From: Agromyces ramosus
Lineage (GTDB): Bacteria; Actinomycetota; Actinomycetes; Actinomycetales; Microbacteriaceae
Direction: 5' to 3'
NCBI RefSeq assembly: GCF_030817175.1
Contig: NZ_JAUSYY010000001.1
Coordinates: 3,948,903-4,012,902, forward strand
Length of the DNA: 64,000 nucleotides
A program made the translations under genes and the position numbers. How positions within the stretch are numbered: position 1 is the stretch's first letter; the number at the start of each line of letters is the position of its first letter. Of this stretch, positions 24,948 to 35,336 are shown piece by piece. The notes beneath the pieces were generated by a model that did no database searches, was not told where the DNA came from, and saw only the letters and a program-made list of their open reading frames with translations.

Positions 24948-25370
24948 TCAGTCGAACCAGAGGTCGAGCTCGCGCTCGGCCGATTCGACGGAATCGGAAC
25001 CGTGCACGAGGTTCTGCTGGACCTTGAGGCCCCAGTCGCGACCGAAGTCACCGCGGATCGTACCGGGCGCGGCGGTCGTGGGGTCGGTCGTGCCGGCGAG
25101 CACGCGGAATCCCTCGATCACGCGGTTGCCGGCGACGCGCATCGCGACGACCGGGCCCGACTGCATGAACTCTACGAGCGGCTCGTAGAACGGCTTGCCC
25201 TCGTGCTCGGCGTAGTGCTTGGCGAGGATCGTACGGTCAGGCTGCACGAGCCGGATGTCGACGAGCGAGTACCCCTTCGCCTCGATGCGGCGCAGGATCT
25301 CGCCGGTGAGGTTGCGGGCGACGCCGTCGGGCTTCACGAGCACGAGGGTCTCTTCGATCGCAGTGGTCAT
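24948..25370 (-). CDS. ndk: Nucleoside diphosphate kinase
   Basis: 140-aa Ndk; moves the terminal phosphate between nucleoside di- and triphosphates. The phosphate-carrying His123 is in NLVHGSDS, and LVKPDGVARN near the N-terminus and RGDFG before the active site are standard. The ATG at 25370 overlaps the stop of the DUF4233 gene (ATGA). Last gene of an ileS-folC-DUF4233-ndk unit whose members overlap by four bases each, an order common in actinobacteria. Confidence 0.98.
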   Translation of the reverse strand: MTTAIEETLVLVKPDGVARNLTGEILRRIEAKGYSLVDIRLVQPDRTILAKHYAEHEGKPFYEPLVEFMQSGPVVAMRVAGNRVIEGFRVLAGTTDPTTAAPGTIRGDFGRDWGLKVQQNLVHGSDSVESAERELDLWFD

Positions 25371-25810
25371 TGCTGTTCCTTCCCTGGCGCGGTCGCTGCC
25401 GCGCGTTCTCGGTCGATTCGACTCCCCGCGACCATGCAGTACCACCACATGCCGCCGAAGAGCGCCCCGACGACGAACATCGCCGGGTTCAGGAAGCCCG
25501 ATGCCACGATGAGCACCTGCAGCACCCAGCCGAGCACGTAGGCCCAGCGGTACCGCAGGAGCCCGATCGTGACGATCAGGCCGAGGATGATGACGCCGCC
25601 GACGACAAAGGCGAACCACGAGGGCAGTCCGCCGTCGGGCTCGGGCTCGACACCCCGCGAGAGCCCCCAGATGACGAGGGCGGCGAGGAACACGACGATG
25701 ACTTCCAACGCGAGCACCATCGTCGCGAGGGTCTGGCGCGCCGAGCGCGGTGGCCTGCCGGGCGAGGCCCGGGGCGGAGCCGGGGTCCCCTCGGGATCGA
25801 GGTCGCTCAT
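25367..25810 (-). CDS. DUF4233 domain-containing membrane protein
   Basis: 147-aa protein with four hydrophobic segments (about residues 28-48, 65-83, 88-106 and 107-126) after a Pro/Arg-rich cytoplasmic start. RSARQTLATMVLALEVIVVFLAALV is recognisable as the DUF4233 start, and GGMWWYCMVAGSRIDRERA closes the domain. Function unknown; the family is almost always found between folC and ndk in actinobacteria. It overlaps both neighbours by ATGA, so it is translated with them. Confidence 0.85.
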   Translation of the reverse strand: MSDLDPEGTPAPPRASPGRPPRSARQTLATMVLALEVIVVFLAALVIWGLSRGVEPEPDGGLPSWFAFVVGGVIILGLIVTIGLLRYRWAYVLGWVLQVLIVASGFLNPAMFVVGALFGGMWWYCMVAGSRIDRERAAATAPGKEQQ

Positions 25811-27186
25811 GCGCGGCTCCAGCCCCGGTCGTCGGCGATCGCCATGGCCTCGCCGACGAGGGCGATCGAGCCGGTGACGACGACGGCACGCTTGGCTCCC
25901 TCTTCGGCCCATGCGCGGGCGTCGTCGAGGGCGTCGTCGAGCCGCTCGGCGACGACGACACGGTCGGCGCCGGCACCGGATGCCACGACCGCGGCGAGCT
26001 CGCCGGGCGGCACGGCACGGTCGGAGTCGGGCGCGGTCACGAAGAACTGGCCGGGCCGGCGCGCCAGCACGTCGACGATGGCGGCGGCGTCCTTGTCGCC
26101 GAGCACGCCGAACACGAACCCGATCTCGTCGAAGTCGAAGTACTCATCGAGCGCCGCGACGAGCGCCCCGGCGCTGTGCGGGTTGTGCGCCGCGTCGACG
26201 ATCACGGCGGGTTCGGCGCCGACCCGCTGCAAGCGGCCGGGTGACATGGCGGTCGCGAGCCCCTCCTGGACCACCGCGTCGGCGAGCCGCACGGTTCCTC
26301 CGCCGATGAATGCCTCGACCGCGGCGACGGCGACGGCCGCGTTCTGGGCCTGGTGGCGCCCGAACAGCGGCAGCACGAGATCGCGATACTCGCCCGCGAG
26401 GCCGCGGACGGAGACCAGCTGTCCGCCGACGGCCACGCGGGACTCGAGCACTTCGAAGGCCTCACCCTCGAGGGCGAAGGACGATTCGGTCAGCTCGGCG
26501 GCCTCGCGCAGCACCCCGAGCGCGACGTCGTCCTGTGCGGCCGAGACGACGGATGCCGCGGGCTTGATGATGCCCGACTTCGTGCGTGCGATCGCCTCGA
26601 TGGTCGAGCCGAGGCGGTTCTGGTGATCGAGGGCGATCGGCGTGAACACGGCCACCTGCCCGTCGGCGACGTTCGTGGAGTCCCACTCGCCGCCCATGCC
26701 CACCTCGAGCACGACGACGTCGACGGGCGCGTCTGCGAAGCATGCGAAGGCGAGCACCGTGAGCACCTCGAAGAACGTGAGCGTCGATTCCCCGGCGGCC
26801 TCGAGCTCGGCGTCGACCATCGCGATGAACGGGAGGATGTCCTCCCAGTTGCGCACGATGGCCTCGTCGGAGACGGGCTCGCCGTCGACGCGGATGCGCT
26901 CGGTGAACCGCTCGAGGTGCGGGCTCGTGAGCAGCCCGGTGCGCAGGCCGGAGGCGCGGAGCAGACTCTCGATCATGCGGCTCGTGGAGGTCTTGCCGTT
27001 GGTGCCGGTGATGTGGATGACGGGCGCCGCGCGATGCGGGTCGCCGAGGAGCTCGACGGCACGTCGCGTGGGTTCGAGGCGGGGTCGCGGCGAGCCCTCG
27101 CCCACCCGGCCGATGAGCGACGCGTAGACGGCGTCGGCCGCCTCGCGCAGCTCCATGTCGTCGAAGCCGTCGGTTCTGTCGGTCAT
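25807..27186 (-). CDS. folC: Bifunctional folylpolyglutamate synthase / dihydrofolate synthase
   Basis: 459-aa FolC of the Mur-ligase family. It joins glutamate to dihydropteroate and adds further glutamates to folates. The P-loop is [12 protein letters not shown] (about 59-70), followed by [14 protein letters not shown], which contacts the folate substrate. [16 protein letters not shown], the conserved metal-binding segment, and [22 protein letters not shown] are near residues 160-225, and [11 protein letters not shown] is in the C-terminal domain. The length is normal. ATGA overlaps link it to ileS upstream and DUF4233 downstream. Confidence 0.95.
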   Translation of the reverse strand: MTDRTDGFDDMELREAADAVYASLIGRVGEGSPRPRLEPTRRAVELLGDPHRAAPVIHITGTNGKTSTSRMIESLLRASGLRTGLLTSPHLERFTERIRVDGEPVSDEAIVRNWEDILPFIAMVDAELEAAGESTLTFFEVLTVLAFACFADAPVDVVVLEVGMGGEWDSTNVADGQVAVFTPIALDHQNRLGSTIEAIARTKSGIIKPAASVVSAAQDDVALGVLREAAELTESSFALEGEAFEVLESRVAVGGQLVSVRGLAGEYRDLVLPLFGRHQAQNAAVAVAAVEAFIGGGTVRLADAVVQEGLATAMSPGRLQRVGAEPAVIVDAAHNPHSAGALVAALDEYFDFDEIGFVFGVLGDKDAAAIVDVLARRPGQFFVTAPDSDRAVPPGELAAVVASGAGADRVVVAERLDDALDDARAWAEEGAKRAVVVTGSIALVGEAMAIADDRGWSRA

Positions 27187-30100
27187 GCCTTCTCCAATCC
27201 CACGTGCACCCGAGTGCCCCCCGCGAGCGCCTGCGTCGCCTCGATGGCGTTCTCGTCGAGGTTCGCGAGTACCAGGTCGACGGCGAGGGTCTCGCCCATG
27301 ATGAGGTCGCGATGGAACTCCGCCGCCTCGGCGGAGGCGGTGTCGAGCGTGAGCGCGAGGCGGATGCGGTCGCCGACCTCGAGCCCGGCCGCCTTGCGCG
27401 CCTCCTGCACGGCGCGCACGAGGTCGCGTGCGAGTCCTTCAGCCTCGAGCTCGGGCGTCGTCGCGGTGTCGAGGATCACGAATCCGCCGTCGCCGAGCAG
27501 TGCGAGGGCGCTCGAGCCGTCACCCGAACCGCTCGCCTCGAGGACGAGCTCGTACTCTCCGGGCTCGAGGGCGATGCCGCCCGCGACGACCGTGTCGCCG
27601 TCGAGCGTCCACTCGCCGCTGCGAGCACCCTGGATGGCGTGCTGCACGGTCTTGCCGAGTCGCGGACCAGCGGCACGTGCGTTGACGGTGAGTCGCTTCG
27701 TCACGCCGTAGGCCTCAGCGCTCGACCCGTCGAGGGTGACGAGGTCGACGGCCTTCACGTTCAGCTCGTCGCGCAGGATCGACTCGAACGGCGCGAGCGC
27801 CGCGGCATCCGTCGCCACGACCGTGAGGCGCGCGAGCGGAAGCCGCACCCGCCGGCCCGATTGCTTGCGCAGCGACAGCGCCGCCGAGCTGATCTCGCGC
27901 ACGGCGTCCATGGCGGCGACGAGCTCGTGGTCGACCGGGAACTCGGATGCGGTGGGCCAGTCGGCGAGGTGCACGCTGCGGCCGCCGGTGAGGCCGCGCC
28001 AGATCTTCTCGCTGACGAGCGGCAGCAGGGGCGCGGCGAGCCGCGTGAGCGTCTCGAGGACGGTGAAGAGCGTGTCGAACGCCTCACGGCCCGTGCCGTC
28101 GTCGGCGACGCCGGCCCAGAACCGGTCGCGCGAGCGACGCACGTACCAGTTCGTCAGCACGTCGCCGAAGTCGCGGAGCTTCGCCGCGGCGAGCGGCGAG
28201 TCGAAGTCGTCGAGGTCGGCGGTGACCGCCGTCACGAGCTCCCCGAGCTTCGCGAGCAGGTACCGATCGAGCACGTCGGCGGAGTCGGTGCGTCGGGATG
28301 CCTCGTAGCCGCCCTCGCGCGCCGTGTTGGCGTAGAGCGAGAAGAAGTACCAGGTGCTCCAGAGCGGCAGCATGAGCTGCCGCACGCCCTCGCGGATGCC
28401 CTCCTCGGTGACGACGAGGTTGCCGCCGCGCAGCACCGAGCTCGACATCAGGAACCATCGCATCGCGTCGGAGCCGTCGCGGTCGAAGACCTCGTTGACG
28501 TCGGGGTAGTTGCGCAGCGACTTCGACATCTTCTGGCCGTCGCTGCCCAGCACGATGCCGTGGCTCACGACGTTCTTGAACGCGGGCCGGTCGAAGAGCG
28601 CCGTCGACAGCACGTGCAGCGTGTAGAACCATCCGCGTGTCTGGCCGATGTACTCGACGATGAAGTCGGCGGGGTTGTGCGCCTCGAAGAACTCGCGATT
28701 CTCGAACGGGTAGTGCACCTGGGCGAACGGCATCGATCCCGAGTCGAACCACACGTCGAGCACGTCGGGGATGCGGCGCATCGTGGCGCGGCCGCTCGGG
28801 TCGTCGGGGTTCGGACGAGTGAGATCGTCGATGAACGGGCGGTGCAGGTCGGGTTCGCCCGCGCCGTTGACCGGCAGGCGGCCGAAGTCGCGCTCGAGCT
28901 CCTCGAGCGAACCGTAGACGTCGATGCGCGGGAACTCGGGGTCATCGCTCTTCCACACCGGGATCGGCGAGCCCCAGTAGCGGTTGCGGCTGATCGACCA
29001 GTCGCGCGCGCCGGCGACCCACTTGCCGAACTGCCCGTCTTTGACGTTGTCGGGAACCCAATTGATCTCCTGGTTGAGCTCGCCCATGCGGTCGCGGAAC
29101 TCGGGCACGCGGATGAACCAGCTCGAGACCGCCCGGTAGATGAGCGGATTGCGGCAGCGCCAGCAGTGCGGGTAGGAGTGCTCGTAGCTCGCCTGGCGGA
29201 GCAGGCGCCCCTCGGCCTTCAGCAGCTGCGTGAGCGGCTTGTTCGCGTCACTCCAGAGCAGCCCCGCGACATCCGTCACCGCAGGGAGGAACCGGCCGCC
29301 CTCATCGAGCGAGATGACGACGGGGATGCCTGCGGCTTCGCCGATCCTCTGGTCCTCCTCGCCGTAGGCGGGCGCCTGGTGCACGATGCCGGTGCCGTCT
29401 TCGGTGGTGACGTAGTCGGCGACGAGGATCCGCCACGCGTTCTCGAGACCGTACTGCTCGATGTCGGCGTAGTAGTCGAAGAGGCGGTCGTAGCTGACGC
29501 CGTCGAGCTGGGCGCCGCGAACCGTGCGCGACACTGCCGCGCGCGCGTCGTCGGCCGAGTCGTAGCCGAGCTCTTTCGCGTAGCTTCCGACGAGGTCGAT
29601 CGCGAGCAGGTACTCGCCGCCGAGCACTTCGGTATCGGATGCCCCGGCGCGCTCCCTGAGCACGGTCGCGTCGGGCGTGCCGTTCGGCCCGGCGGGCACG
29701 ACGGCGTACTCGATGTCGGGACCCACGGCGAGCGCGAAGTTCGTCGGAAGGGTCCACGGAGTGGTCGTCCAGGCGAGCGCGCGCACCGCGGTGAGGCCGA
29801 GCGACTCGGCCTTCGGCCCGACGAGTGGGAAGGTGACCGTGACCGTCTGGTCCTGGCGCATCTTGTAGACGTCGTCGTCCATGCGAAGCTCGTGGTTCGA
29901 CAGCGGGGTCTGGTCGCGCCAGCAGTACGGCAGCACCCGGTAGCCCTCGTAGGCGAGGCCCTGTTCGTGCAGCGTCTTGAACGCCCAGATGACCGACTCC
30001 ATGAAGCTCACGTCGAGGGTCTTGTAGTCGTGCTCGAAGTCGACCCAGCGCGCCTGGCGCGTGACGTACTCCTCCCACTCCTTGGTGTAGCGGAGCACGG

Positions 30101-30485
30101 CGTCGCGGGCGGCCTGGTTGAAGGCCGCGATGCCCATCTCCTCGATCTCGCTCTTGTCGGTGATGCCGAGCTGGCGTTCGGCTTCGAGCTCGGCGGGCAG
30201 GCCGTGCGTGTCCCAGCCGAAGCGGCGATGCACCTGGTGACCGCGCATCGTCTGGAAGCGCGGGAAGAGGTCTTTCGCGTACCCGGTGAGCAGGTGCCCG
30301 TAGTGCGGCAGGCCGTTCGCGAACGGCGGGCCGTCGTAGAAGACCCACTCGGGAGCGCCCTCGCGCTGGTCGATCGACGCCTGGAAGGTGCCGTCGGCCT
30401 TCCAGAAGGCCAGCACCTCGCGTTCGACGGCGGGGAAGTCGGGTGAGGGGGCGACGCCGTGGTCGTCTGGGGTACGGGGGTACAC
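27183..30485 (-). CDS. ileS: Isoleucyl-tRNA synthetase
   Basis: 1100-aa class I synthetase charging tRNA-Ile. The HIGH-type signature reads HYGH (residues 61-64, in [10 protein letters not shown]), and KMSKS lies near residue 650 ([13 protein letters not shown]). The editing domain CP1 sits between them, and a tRNA-binding C-terminal region follows. The length, HYGH and C-terminus fit the eukaryote-like IleS2 type rather than the E. coli-type IleS1 with its zinc finger. I chose GTG at 30485, which has AAGGAG 5 nt upstream; the frame upstream runs into the T-box leader. Expression is expected to depend on uncharged tRNA-Ile through the T-box at 30486-30706. Confidence 0.97.
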   Translation of the reverse strand: MYPRTPDDHGVAPSPDFPAVEREVLAFWKADGTFQASIDQREGAPEWVFYDGPPFANGLPHYGHLLTGYAKDLFPRFQTMRGHQVHRRFGWDTHGLPAELEAERQLGITDKSEIEEMGIAAFNQAARDAVLRYTKEWEEYVTRQARWVDFEHDYKTLDVSFMESVIWAFKTLHEQGLAYEGYRVLPYCWRDQTPLSNHELRMDDDVYKMRQDQTVTVTFPLVGPKAESLGLTAVRALAWTTTPWTLPTNFALAVGPDIEYAVVPAGPNGTPDATVLRERAGASDTEVLGGEYLLAIDLVGSYAKELGYDSADDARAAVSRTVRGAQLDGVSYDRLFDYYADIEQYGLENAWRILVADYVTTEDGTGIVHQAPAYGEEDQRIGEAAGIPVVISLDEGGRFLPAVTDVAGLLWSDANKPLTQLLKAEGRLLRQASYEHSYPHCWRCRNPLIYRAVSSWFIRVPEFRDRMGELNQEINWVPDNVKDGQFGKWVAGARDWSISRNRYWGSPIPVWKSDDPEFPRIDVYGSLEELERDFGRLPVNGAGEPDLHRPFIDDLTRPNPDDPSGRATMRRIPDVLDVWFDSGSMPFAQVHYPFENREFFEAHNPADFIVEYIGQTRGWFYTLHVLSTALFDRPAFKNVVSHGIVLGSDGQKMSKSLRNYPDVNEVFDRDGSDAMRWFLMSSSVLRGGNLVVTEEGIREGVRQLMLPLWSTWYFFSLYANTAREGGYEASRRTDSADVLDRYLLAKLGELVTAVTADLDDFDSPLAAAKLRDFGDVLTNWYVRRSRDRFWAGVADDGTGREAFDTLFTVLETLTRLAAPLLPLVSEKIWRGLTGGRSVHLADWPTASEFPVDHELVAAMDAVREISSAALSLRKQSGRRVRLPLARLTVVATDAAALAPFESILRDELNVKAVDLVTLDGSSAEAYGVTKRLTVNARAAGPRLGKTVQHAIQGARSGEWTLDGDTVVAGGIALEPGEYELVLEASGSGDGSSALALLGDGGFVILDTATTPELEAEGLARDLVRAVQEARKAAGLEVGDRIRLALTLDTASAEAAEFHRDLIMGETLAVDLVLANLDENAIEATQALAGGTRVHVGLEKA

Positions 30486-30706
30486 GCTCGCTCCTTGCGG
30501 GACGGATGTTCTCACGAGGACGCCGGACGCTCGATCGAGCTCCGCCGCGGTACCACCTCGCTTGCCCCGGACCCTGCGGCCCGTGACCCCTCATTGTCGG
30601 CGATGACGGGCCGGCCCGTTCGGTTCTAGTGACGAGCGGATGCCGGGTGGCATCTGTTCGCGTTCTTCCGAAGACTCCCCGGTGATGGCCGGATCGATGT
30701 CGTTGC
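30486..30706 (-). promoter_or_regulatory. T-box riboswitch of ileS, translational type
   Basis: The T-box consensus GGTGGTACCGCGG is at 30545-30557 on the minus strand, 60 nt before the start codon. Upstream, CCGG-CCATCA-CCGG can form a short hairpin whose loop contains ATC (30684-30686), an isoleucine codon in the place of the specifier; this fits the ultrashort stem I of actinobacterial ileS leaders. Between the two is a second hairpin, GTCTTCGGAAGAAC. There is no terminator before ileS. The ribosome binding site AAGGAG follows, so uncharged tRNA-Ile probably frees it rather than preventing termination. Confidence 0.88.
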
Positions 30707-30711
30707 CCTCT

Positions 30712-30717
30712 AGCGTA
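30712..30717 (-). promoter_or_regulatory. Candidate -10 box of ileS
   Basis: TACGCT on the minus strand, about 7 nt before the first leader base assumed here. The same hexamer in the same GGTACGCT context lies upstream of valS (near 32671). No convincing -35 box. Confidence 0.35.
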
Positions 30718-30752
30718 CCGGGCGTGCGAGGTTCGCGCTCGCCGTCGCCCGG

Positions 30753-31103
30753 CTAGCGATATGCGGCCTTCACGAGGGCGAGGAGCGCGGATTCGCCGAT
30801 GCCGTTGAGCCGCGCCTCGTCGACGAGGTCGTGGATGGCGCCGGCGAGCGCCGTGTGGTGGCCGAGCCGCACTGCGACGACGGCGCCCCGGCCGGGGTGC
30901 AGTTCGATCATGCGCTCGTCACGGAGCATCCGGTACGCGCGGAGCACCGTGTGCAGGTTGAGGTCGAGGGACTCCGCCAGCGCGCGTGCGGACGGCAGTC
31001 GTTCGCCGTAGGCGATGCGGCCGTCGACGATCGAGGCGCGGATGCCGGAGGCGAGTTGCTCGTAGAGTGGCTCGGGAAGGGCCGGGTCGACGCGAATGAG
31101 CAC
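30753..31103 (-). CDS. Short GntR-family (YtrA-like) transcriptional regulator
   Basis: 116-aa DNA-binding protein. The winged helix-turn-helix of the GntR family fills residues 1-76: LYEQLASGIRASIVDGRI, then GERLPSARALAESLDLNLHT and VLRAYRMLRDERMIELHPGRG. Only about 40 residues follow, so there is no large effector domain; this is the YtrA type, which usually controls an adjacent ABC transporter. None is present here. The divergent MHS transporter is the nearest candidate target. The GTG start at 31103 is 8 nt downstream of a TATACG that could be a -10 box, which suggests a very short leader. Confidence 0.88.
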   Translation of the reverse strand: MLIRVDPALPEPLYEQLASGIRASIVDGRIAYGERLPSARALAESLDLNLHTVLRAYRMLRDERMIELHPGRGAVVAVRLGHHTALAGAIHDLVDEARLNGIGESALLALVKAAYR

Positions 31104-31240
31104 GCCATGATCGTATAGTTCTAGTGCAGCTCACACAAGTTGCTTGTCCTGCCGTTCGGGCGCTGTCAGGATGAATGCGGTCCTCGCGACCTGCCACCCC
31201 TGCTCGTGCCTGCGCGCGACGTGCCCTCAAGGATCTGACT

Positions 31241-32584
31241 GTGACCGCCTCCATTCCCCTTCCCGCCGCTGACGCCGCACCGGTTCGCCGAGTCGCCTGG
31301 GCCTCGATGGTCGGCACCTCGCTGGAGTCGTTCGACTTCTACGTCTTCGCCTACTTCTCCGCGTTCTTCATCGGCCCGCTCTTCTTCGACCCGCTGGGCG
31401 AGTTCGGGGCCACGCTCGCCGCGTTCTCGACGGTCGCCGTCGCGTTCATCGTGCGGCCCCTCGGCGCGGCGCTCTTCGGCCACATGGGCGATCGCCTCGG
31501 ACGTCGCACGACCCTGCTGTGGACGGTCGGCATCATGGGCGTCGCCACCGGCCTCATCGGCCTGTTGCCGACCTACGCGCAGGCGGGGTGGCTCGGCGCC
31601 CTGCTGCTTGTCATCCTCCGCGTCGTGCAGGGGCTCTCGCTCGGCGGCGAGTGGGGCGGCTCGATCCTGCTCGCGACCGAGCACTCGGGCCCGGTGAAGC
31701 GGGCGTTCTACGCGGCCATCCCCCAGCTCGGCTCGCCGGTCGGGTCGATCCTCTCGGCCGCGCTCTTCATCGGCATGACGATCGCGCTTCCCCCTGAAGA
31801 GCTCGCCGCATGGGGCTGGCGCATCCCGTTCCTCCTCGCGTTGCCCCTGCTGCTCGTCTCGCTCTACCTGCGCTGGTCGATCGACGAGACGCCCGTGTTC
31901 CGCGAGGTCGTCGCCGAGGGACGCCGCGACCGACTCCCCTTCGCGACCATGTTCGCGCGGCGACCGGTCGCGGTCCTCGTCGCCATCGGCGCGGCGCTGC
32001 TCGGCATCGGCTCGTACTCGCTCATGAACACGTACACGATCAACTACGGCGCGACGCAGCTCGGCTTCAGCTTCCAGGACCTGCTCATTGCCACGACCAT
32101 CGGCGGGCTGCTCCAGCTCATCACCATCCCGCTGTTCGGGTCATGGGCGGCGCGGGTCGGCTCGGCGCGCGTCGTGGCGTGGGGCGCGCTCGGCACGCTG
32201 CTCATCACGTTCCCGATGTACTTCGTGCTGCAGTTCGCGACCTTCCCCATCCTCGTCGGCACGATGATCATCGGCGGCATCCTGCCGACCATGTCGTGGG
32301 CGGCGCTCGGCGGTCTCATGAACGACCTCTTCCCCGACCACTTCCGCTACTCCGCGCTGTCGGTGTCGTACGCGATCGCCGCAACCGTGGGCGGCTTCGT
32401 GCCGCTCGTGACGGTCGCGCTCGGCGAGGCCAGCGGCTACGCGTGGTGGCACCCGGGCATCGTCCTCGCCATCCTGTCGCTCGCGACCCTCGTCGCCTCA
32501 GTCGCCGCCGCGCGCATGCGTCCGGTGCCGGAGGTCGGCGACCCCGAGCAGGTCGTGACCGCCCCGGCAGGCTCCGCGGTCTAG
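31241..32584 (+). CDS. MFS transporter, metabolite:H+ symporter (MHS) family
   Basis: 447-aa twelve-helix transporter. WASMVGTSLESFDFYVFAY at the N-terminus is diagnostic of the MHS branch (ProP/ShiA/KgtP-like). GDRLGRRTTLLWT gives the loop 2-3 MFS motif, and RVVQGLSLGGEWGG in helix 5 is also typical. It probably imports a small carboxylate, betaine or similar solute by proton symport; the substrate cannot be read from sequence. I chose GTG 31241, with AAGGA 7 nt upstream, over the frame start at 31175. Divergent from the small GntR regulator. Confidence 0.9.
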   Translation: MTASIPLPAADAAPVRRVAWASMVGTSLESFDFYVFAYFSAFFIGPLFFDPLGEFGATLAAFSTVAVAFIVRPLGAALFGHMGDRLGRRTTLLWTVGIMGVATGLIGLLPTYAQAGWLGALLLVILRVVQGLSLGGEWGGSILLATEHSGPVKRAFYAAIPQLGSPVGSILSAALFIGMTIALPPEELAAWGWRIPFLLALPLLLVSLYLRWSIDETPVFREVVAEGRRDRLPFATMFARRPVAVLVAIGAALLGIGSYSLMNTYTINYGATQLGFSFQDLLIATTIGGLLQLITIPLFGSWAARVGSARVVAWGALGTLLITFPMYFVLQFATFPILVGTMIIGGILPTMSWAALGGLMNDLFPDHFRYSALSVSYAIAATVGGFVPLVTVALGEASGYAWWHPGIVLAILSLATLVASVAAARMRPVPEVGDPEQVVTAPAGSAV

Positions 32585-32594
32585 CGTCCCCCGT

Positions 32595-32632
32595 CGAACC
32601 GCCCGGCCCGCTTCGGCGTGCCGGGCGGTTCG
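32595..32632 (+). terminator. Terminator after the MHS transporter
   Basis: CGAACCGCCCGGC (32595-32607) and GCCGGGCGGTTCG (32620-32632) form a perfect 13-bp stem with a 12-nt loop, 10 bp past the stop codon. No T run. Confidence 0.7.
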
Positions 32633-32740
32633 GCGTATCCGGGCGCTTCGGCGCGCGCGGCGTCCTCCGGTACGCTGGAACGTCACACATTCAGGCACCT
32701 CACCACCGACACGGTGCCGTCGATATCGAACCGGAGCATC

Positions 32741-35336
32741 ATGACCGACATCGCGCGCATTCCCGACAAGCCCGCCCTCGAAGGTCTCGAAGCCGTCTGG
32801 GGTGCCGCGTGGGAGCGCGAGGGCACCTACCGGTTCGATCGCGCCGGCGCCGATCGCAAGTGCATCTACTCGATCGACACTCCCCCGCCCACGGCCTCCG
32901 GTTCGCTGCACATCGGCCACGTGTTCTCGTACACACACACCGACGTGGTCGCGCGCTTCCAGCGCATGCGGGGCAAGTGCGTGTTCTACCCCATGGGCTG
33001 GGACGACAACGGCCTGCCCACCGAGCGCCGGGTGCAGAACTACTACGGGGTGCGCTGCGACCCGACGCTCCCCTACGTTGAGGCATTCGTGCCGCCCTTC
33101 GAAGGCGGCGACGGCAAGTCGACGAAAGCCGCCGACCAGGTGCCGATCAGCCGGCGCAACTTCATCGAGCTCTGCGAGCGCCTCACCGTCGAAGACGAGC
33201 AGCAGTTCGAGGCGCTCTGGCGCATGCTCGGCCTGTCCGTCGACTGGACGCAGAGCTATCGCACGATCGGCGACGAGTCGATCTTCACCTCGCAGCTCGC
33301 GTTCCTGCGCAACGTCGAGCGCGGCGAGGCCTACCAGGCCCTCGCGCCCACCCTGTGGGACGTCACGTTCCGCACGGCGGTCGCGCAGGCCGAGCTCGAA
33401 GACCGTGAGCAGCCCGGCCACTACCACCGGGTCGGGTTCCACCGGCCCGATGGCGGCACGGTCGAGATCGAGACGAGCCGTCCCGAGCTGATCCCAGCGT
33501 GCGTTGCGCTCGTCGCGCACCCCGACGACGAGCGCTACCAGCCGCTGTTCGGCACCACCGTCACGACTCCGCTCTTCGGCGTCGAGGTGCCGGTGCTCGC
33601 GCACCACCTCGCCCAGAAGGACAAGGGCACCGGCATCGCGATGATCTGCACCTTCGGTGACATCACCGACGTCGTGTGGTGGCGCGAGCTCGACCTGCCG
33701 AACCGCGCGATCATTGGCTTCGACGGGCGCGTCGTGGCCGATGCCCCAGAGGCGATCACGTCCGACGCCGGGCGTGCCGCGTTCGCGGAACTGGCTGGCA
33801 AGACGACGTTCTCGGCGAAGCAGGCGGTCGTGCAGCTGCTGCGCGATTCCGACGACCTCCTCGCCGACCCGAAGTCGATCACGCACCCCGTGAAGTTCTT
33901 CGAGAAGGGCGACAAGCCCCTCGAGATCGTGTCGACGCGCCAGTGGTACATCCGCAACGGCGCACGCGACGAGGCGCTCCGCGAGCGGCTCCTCGGCCAC
34001 GGCCGTGAGATCGACTGGCACCCCGACTTCATGCGCGTGCGATACGAGAACTGGGTGGGTGGCCTCTCGGGCGACTGGCTGGTCTCCCGCCAGCGCTTCT
34101 TCGGCGTGCCGATCCCGGTCTGGTACCCGCTCGACGCGGCCGGCGACCCGGTGTTCGACGAGCCGATCGTCGCCACCCGCGAGATGCTGCCCGTCGACCC
34201 GTCGTCGGCGGCCGCACCCGGCTTCGACGAGACGCAGCGCGGTGTCGCCGGCGGCTTCATCGGCGAGCACGACGTCATGGACACCTGGGCGACCTCTTCC
34301 CTCACCCCGCAGCTCGCGGGCGGCTGGGAGCGCGACCCCGAGTTGTTCGAGCTCGTCTTCCCCTACTCGCTCCGCCCGCAGGGTCAGGACATCATCCGCA
34401 CGTGGCTCTTCTCGACGACGCTGCGCGCCGAGCTCGAGCACGGCGTGGCGCCCTGGTCGAACGCCGCCATCTCAGGGTTCATCGTCGACCCCGACCGCAA
34501 GAAGATGTCGAAGTCCAAGGGCAACGTGGTCACGCCGTCGGGCCTGCTCGAGCAGCACGGCTCCGACGCCGTGCGCTACTGGGCGGCCTCGTCACGCCTC
34601 GGCACCGACGCCGCGTTCGACCCGCAGAGCCCCACGCAGGTGAAGATCGGCCGCCGCCTGGCCATCAAGGTGCTGAACGCGGCGAAGTTCATCCTCGGCT
34701 TCGAAGGGCGAGCGGATGCCCCGGTCACCGTGCCGGTCGACCGCAGCATGCTCGCCGAGCTCGCCGACGTCGTCGACCGCGCCACGCGCGCACTCGACGG
34801 CTACGACCATGCGCGCGCGCTCGAGGCATCCGAGACGTTCTTCTGGACCTTCTGCGACGACTACCTCGAGCTCGTCAAGGAGCGCGCCTATGGCGAGCCC
34901 AGCCCCGAGCAGGCGTCCGCCGTCGCGGCGCTGAAGACCGCGCTCGACGTGCTCCTGCGGCTCTTCGCACCCGTCATCCCGTTCGCGACCGAGGAGGCGT
35001 GGCGCTGGTCGCACGACAACTCGGTGCACCGCGCCGCCTGGCCGACCCGCGACGACCTCGCCGCCCGCGGCGAGGCGGGAGTCGAGCTCCTCGACGCTCG
35101 CAGGCTTCGCGCTCACCGGCATCCGTCGCGCGAAGACCGACGCGAAGGTCTCGCAGAAGACGCCCGTCGCGAGTGCCGTGGTCGCGGCGCCCGCGGCCGC
35201 CGTCAGCTTGCTCGAATCGGTCGCACCCGACCTGCGCGCGGTGGGGCGCATCGCCACGCTCGCGTTCGTCGAAGCCGAGGAGTTCGAGGTCCGCGACATC
35301 GTCTTCGAAGCGACGCCGAAAGAGGAGACAGCATGA
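32741..35336 (+). CDS. valS: Valyl-tRNA synthetase, with an apparent one-base frameshift near its 3' end
   Basis: Class I synthetase for valine, about 865 aa when read through one correction. HIGH is at residues 57-60 (GSLHIGHVF) and KMSKS near 588 (KKMSKSKGN). [19 protein letters not shown] and the absence of a C-terminal coiled coil place it with the archaeal-like ValS type found in some actinobacteria. The frame is intact to about 35097. Beyond that the expected C-terminus ([20 protein letters not shown] to the TGA at 35336) is in another frame; removing one base at about 35098 restores DAAGFALTG. Uncorrected, the frame runs on in phase into the acetyltransferase to 35779. ATG 32741 has GGAG 4 nt upstream. 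Sequencing error is most likely for an essential gene. Confidence 0.85.

Noticed and set aside
27204-30446. A 1080-codon open frame antisense to ileS
   Set aside because: Mirror of the strong ileS gene in GC-rich DNA; composition is Arg/Val/Glu/His-rich, with no domain and no ribosome binding site.
32640-32740. A T-box in front of valS like that of ileS
   Set aside because: No GGTGGTACCGCGG-like motif and too short a gap; only the shared TACGCT hexamer was seen.
32498-34441. A 647-codon open frame antisense to valS
   Set aside because: Shadow frame; the sense strand carries HIGH and KMSKS.
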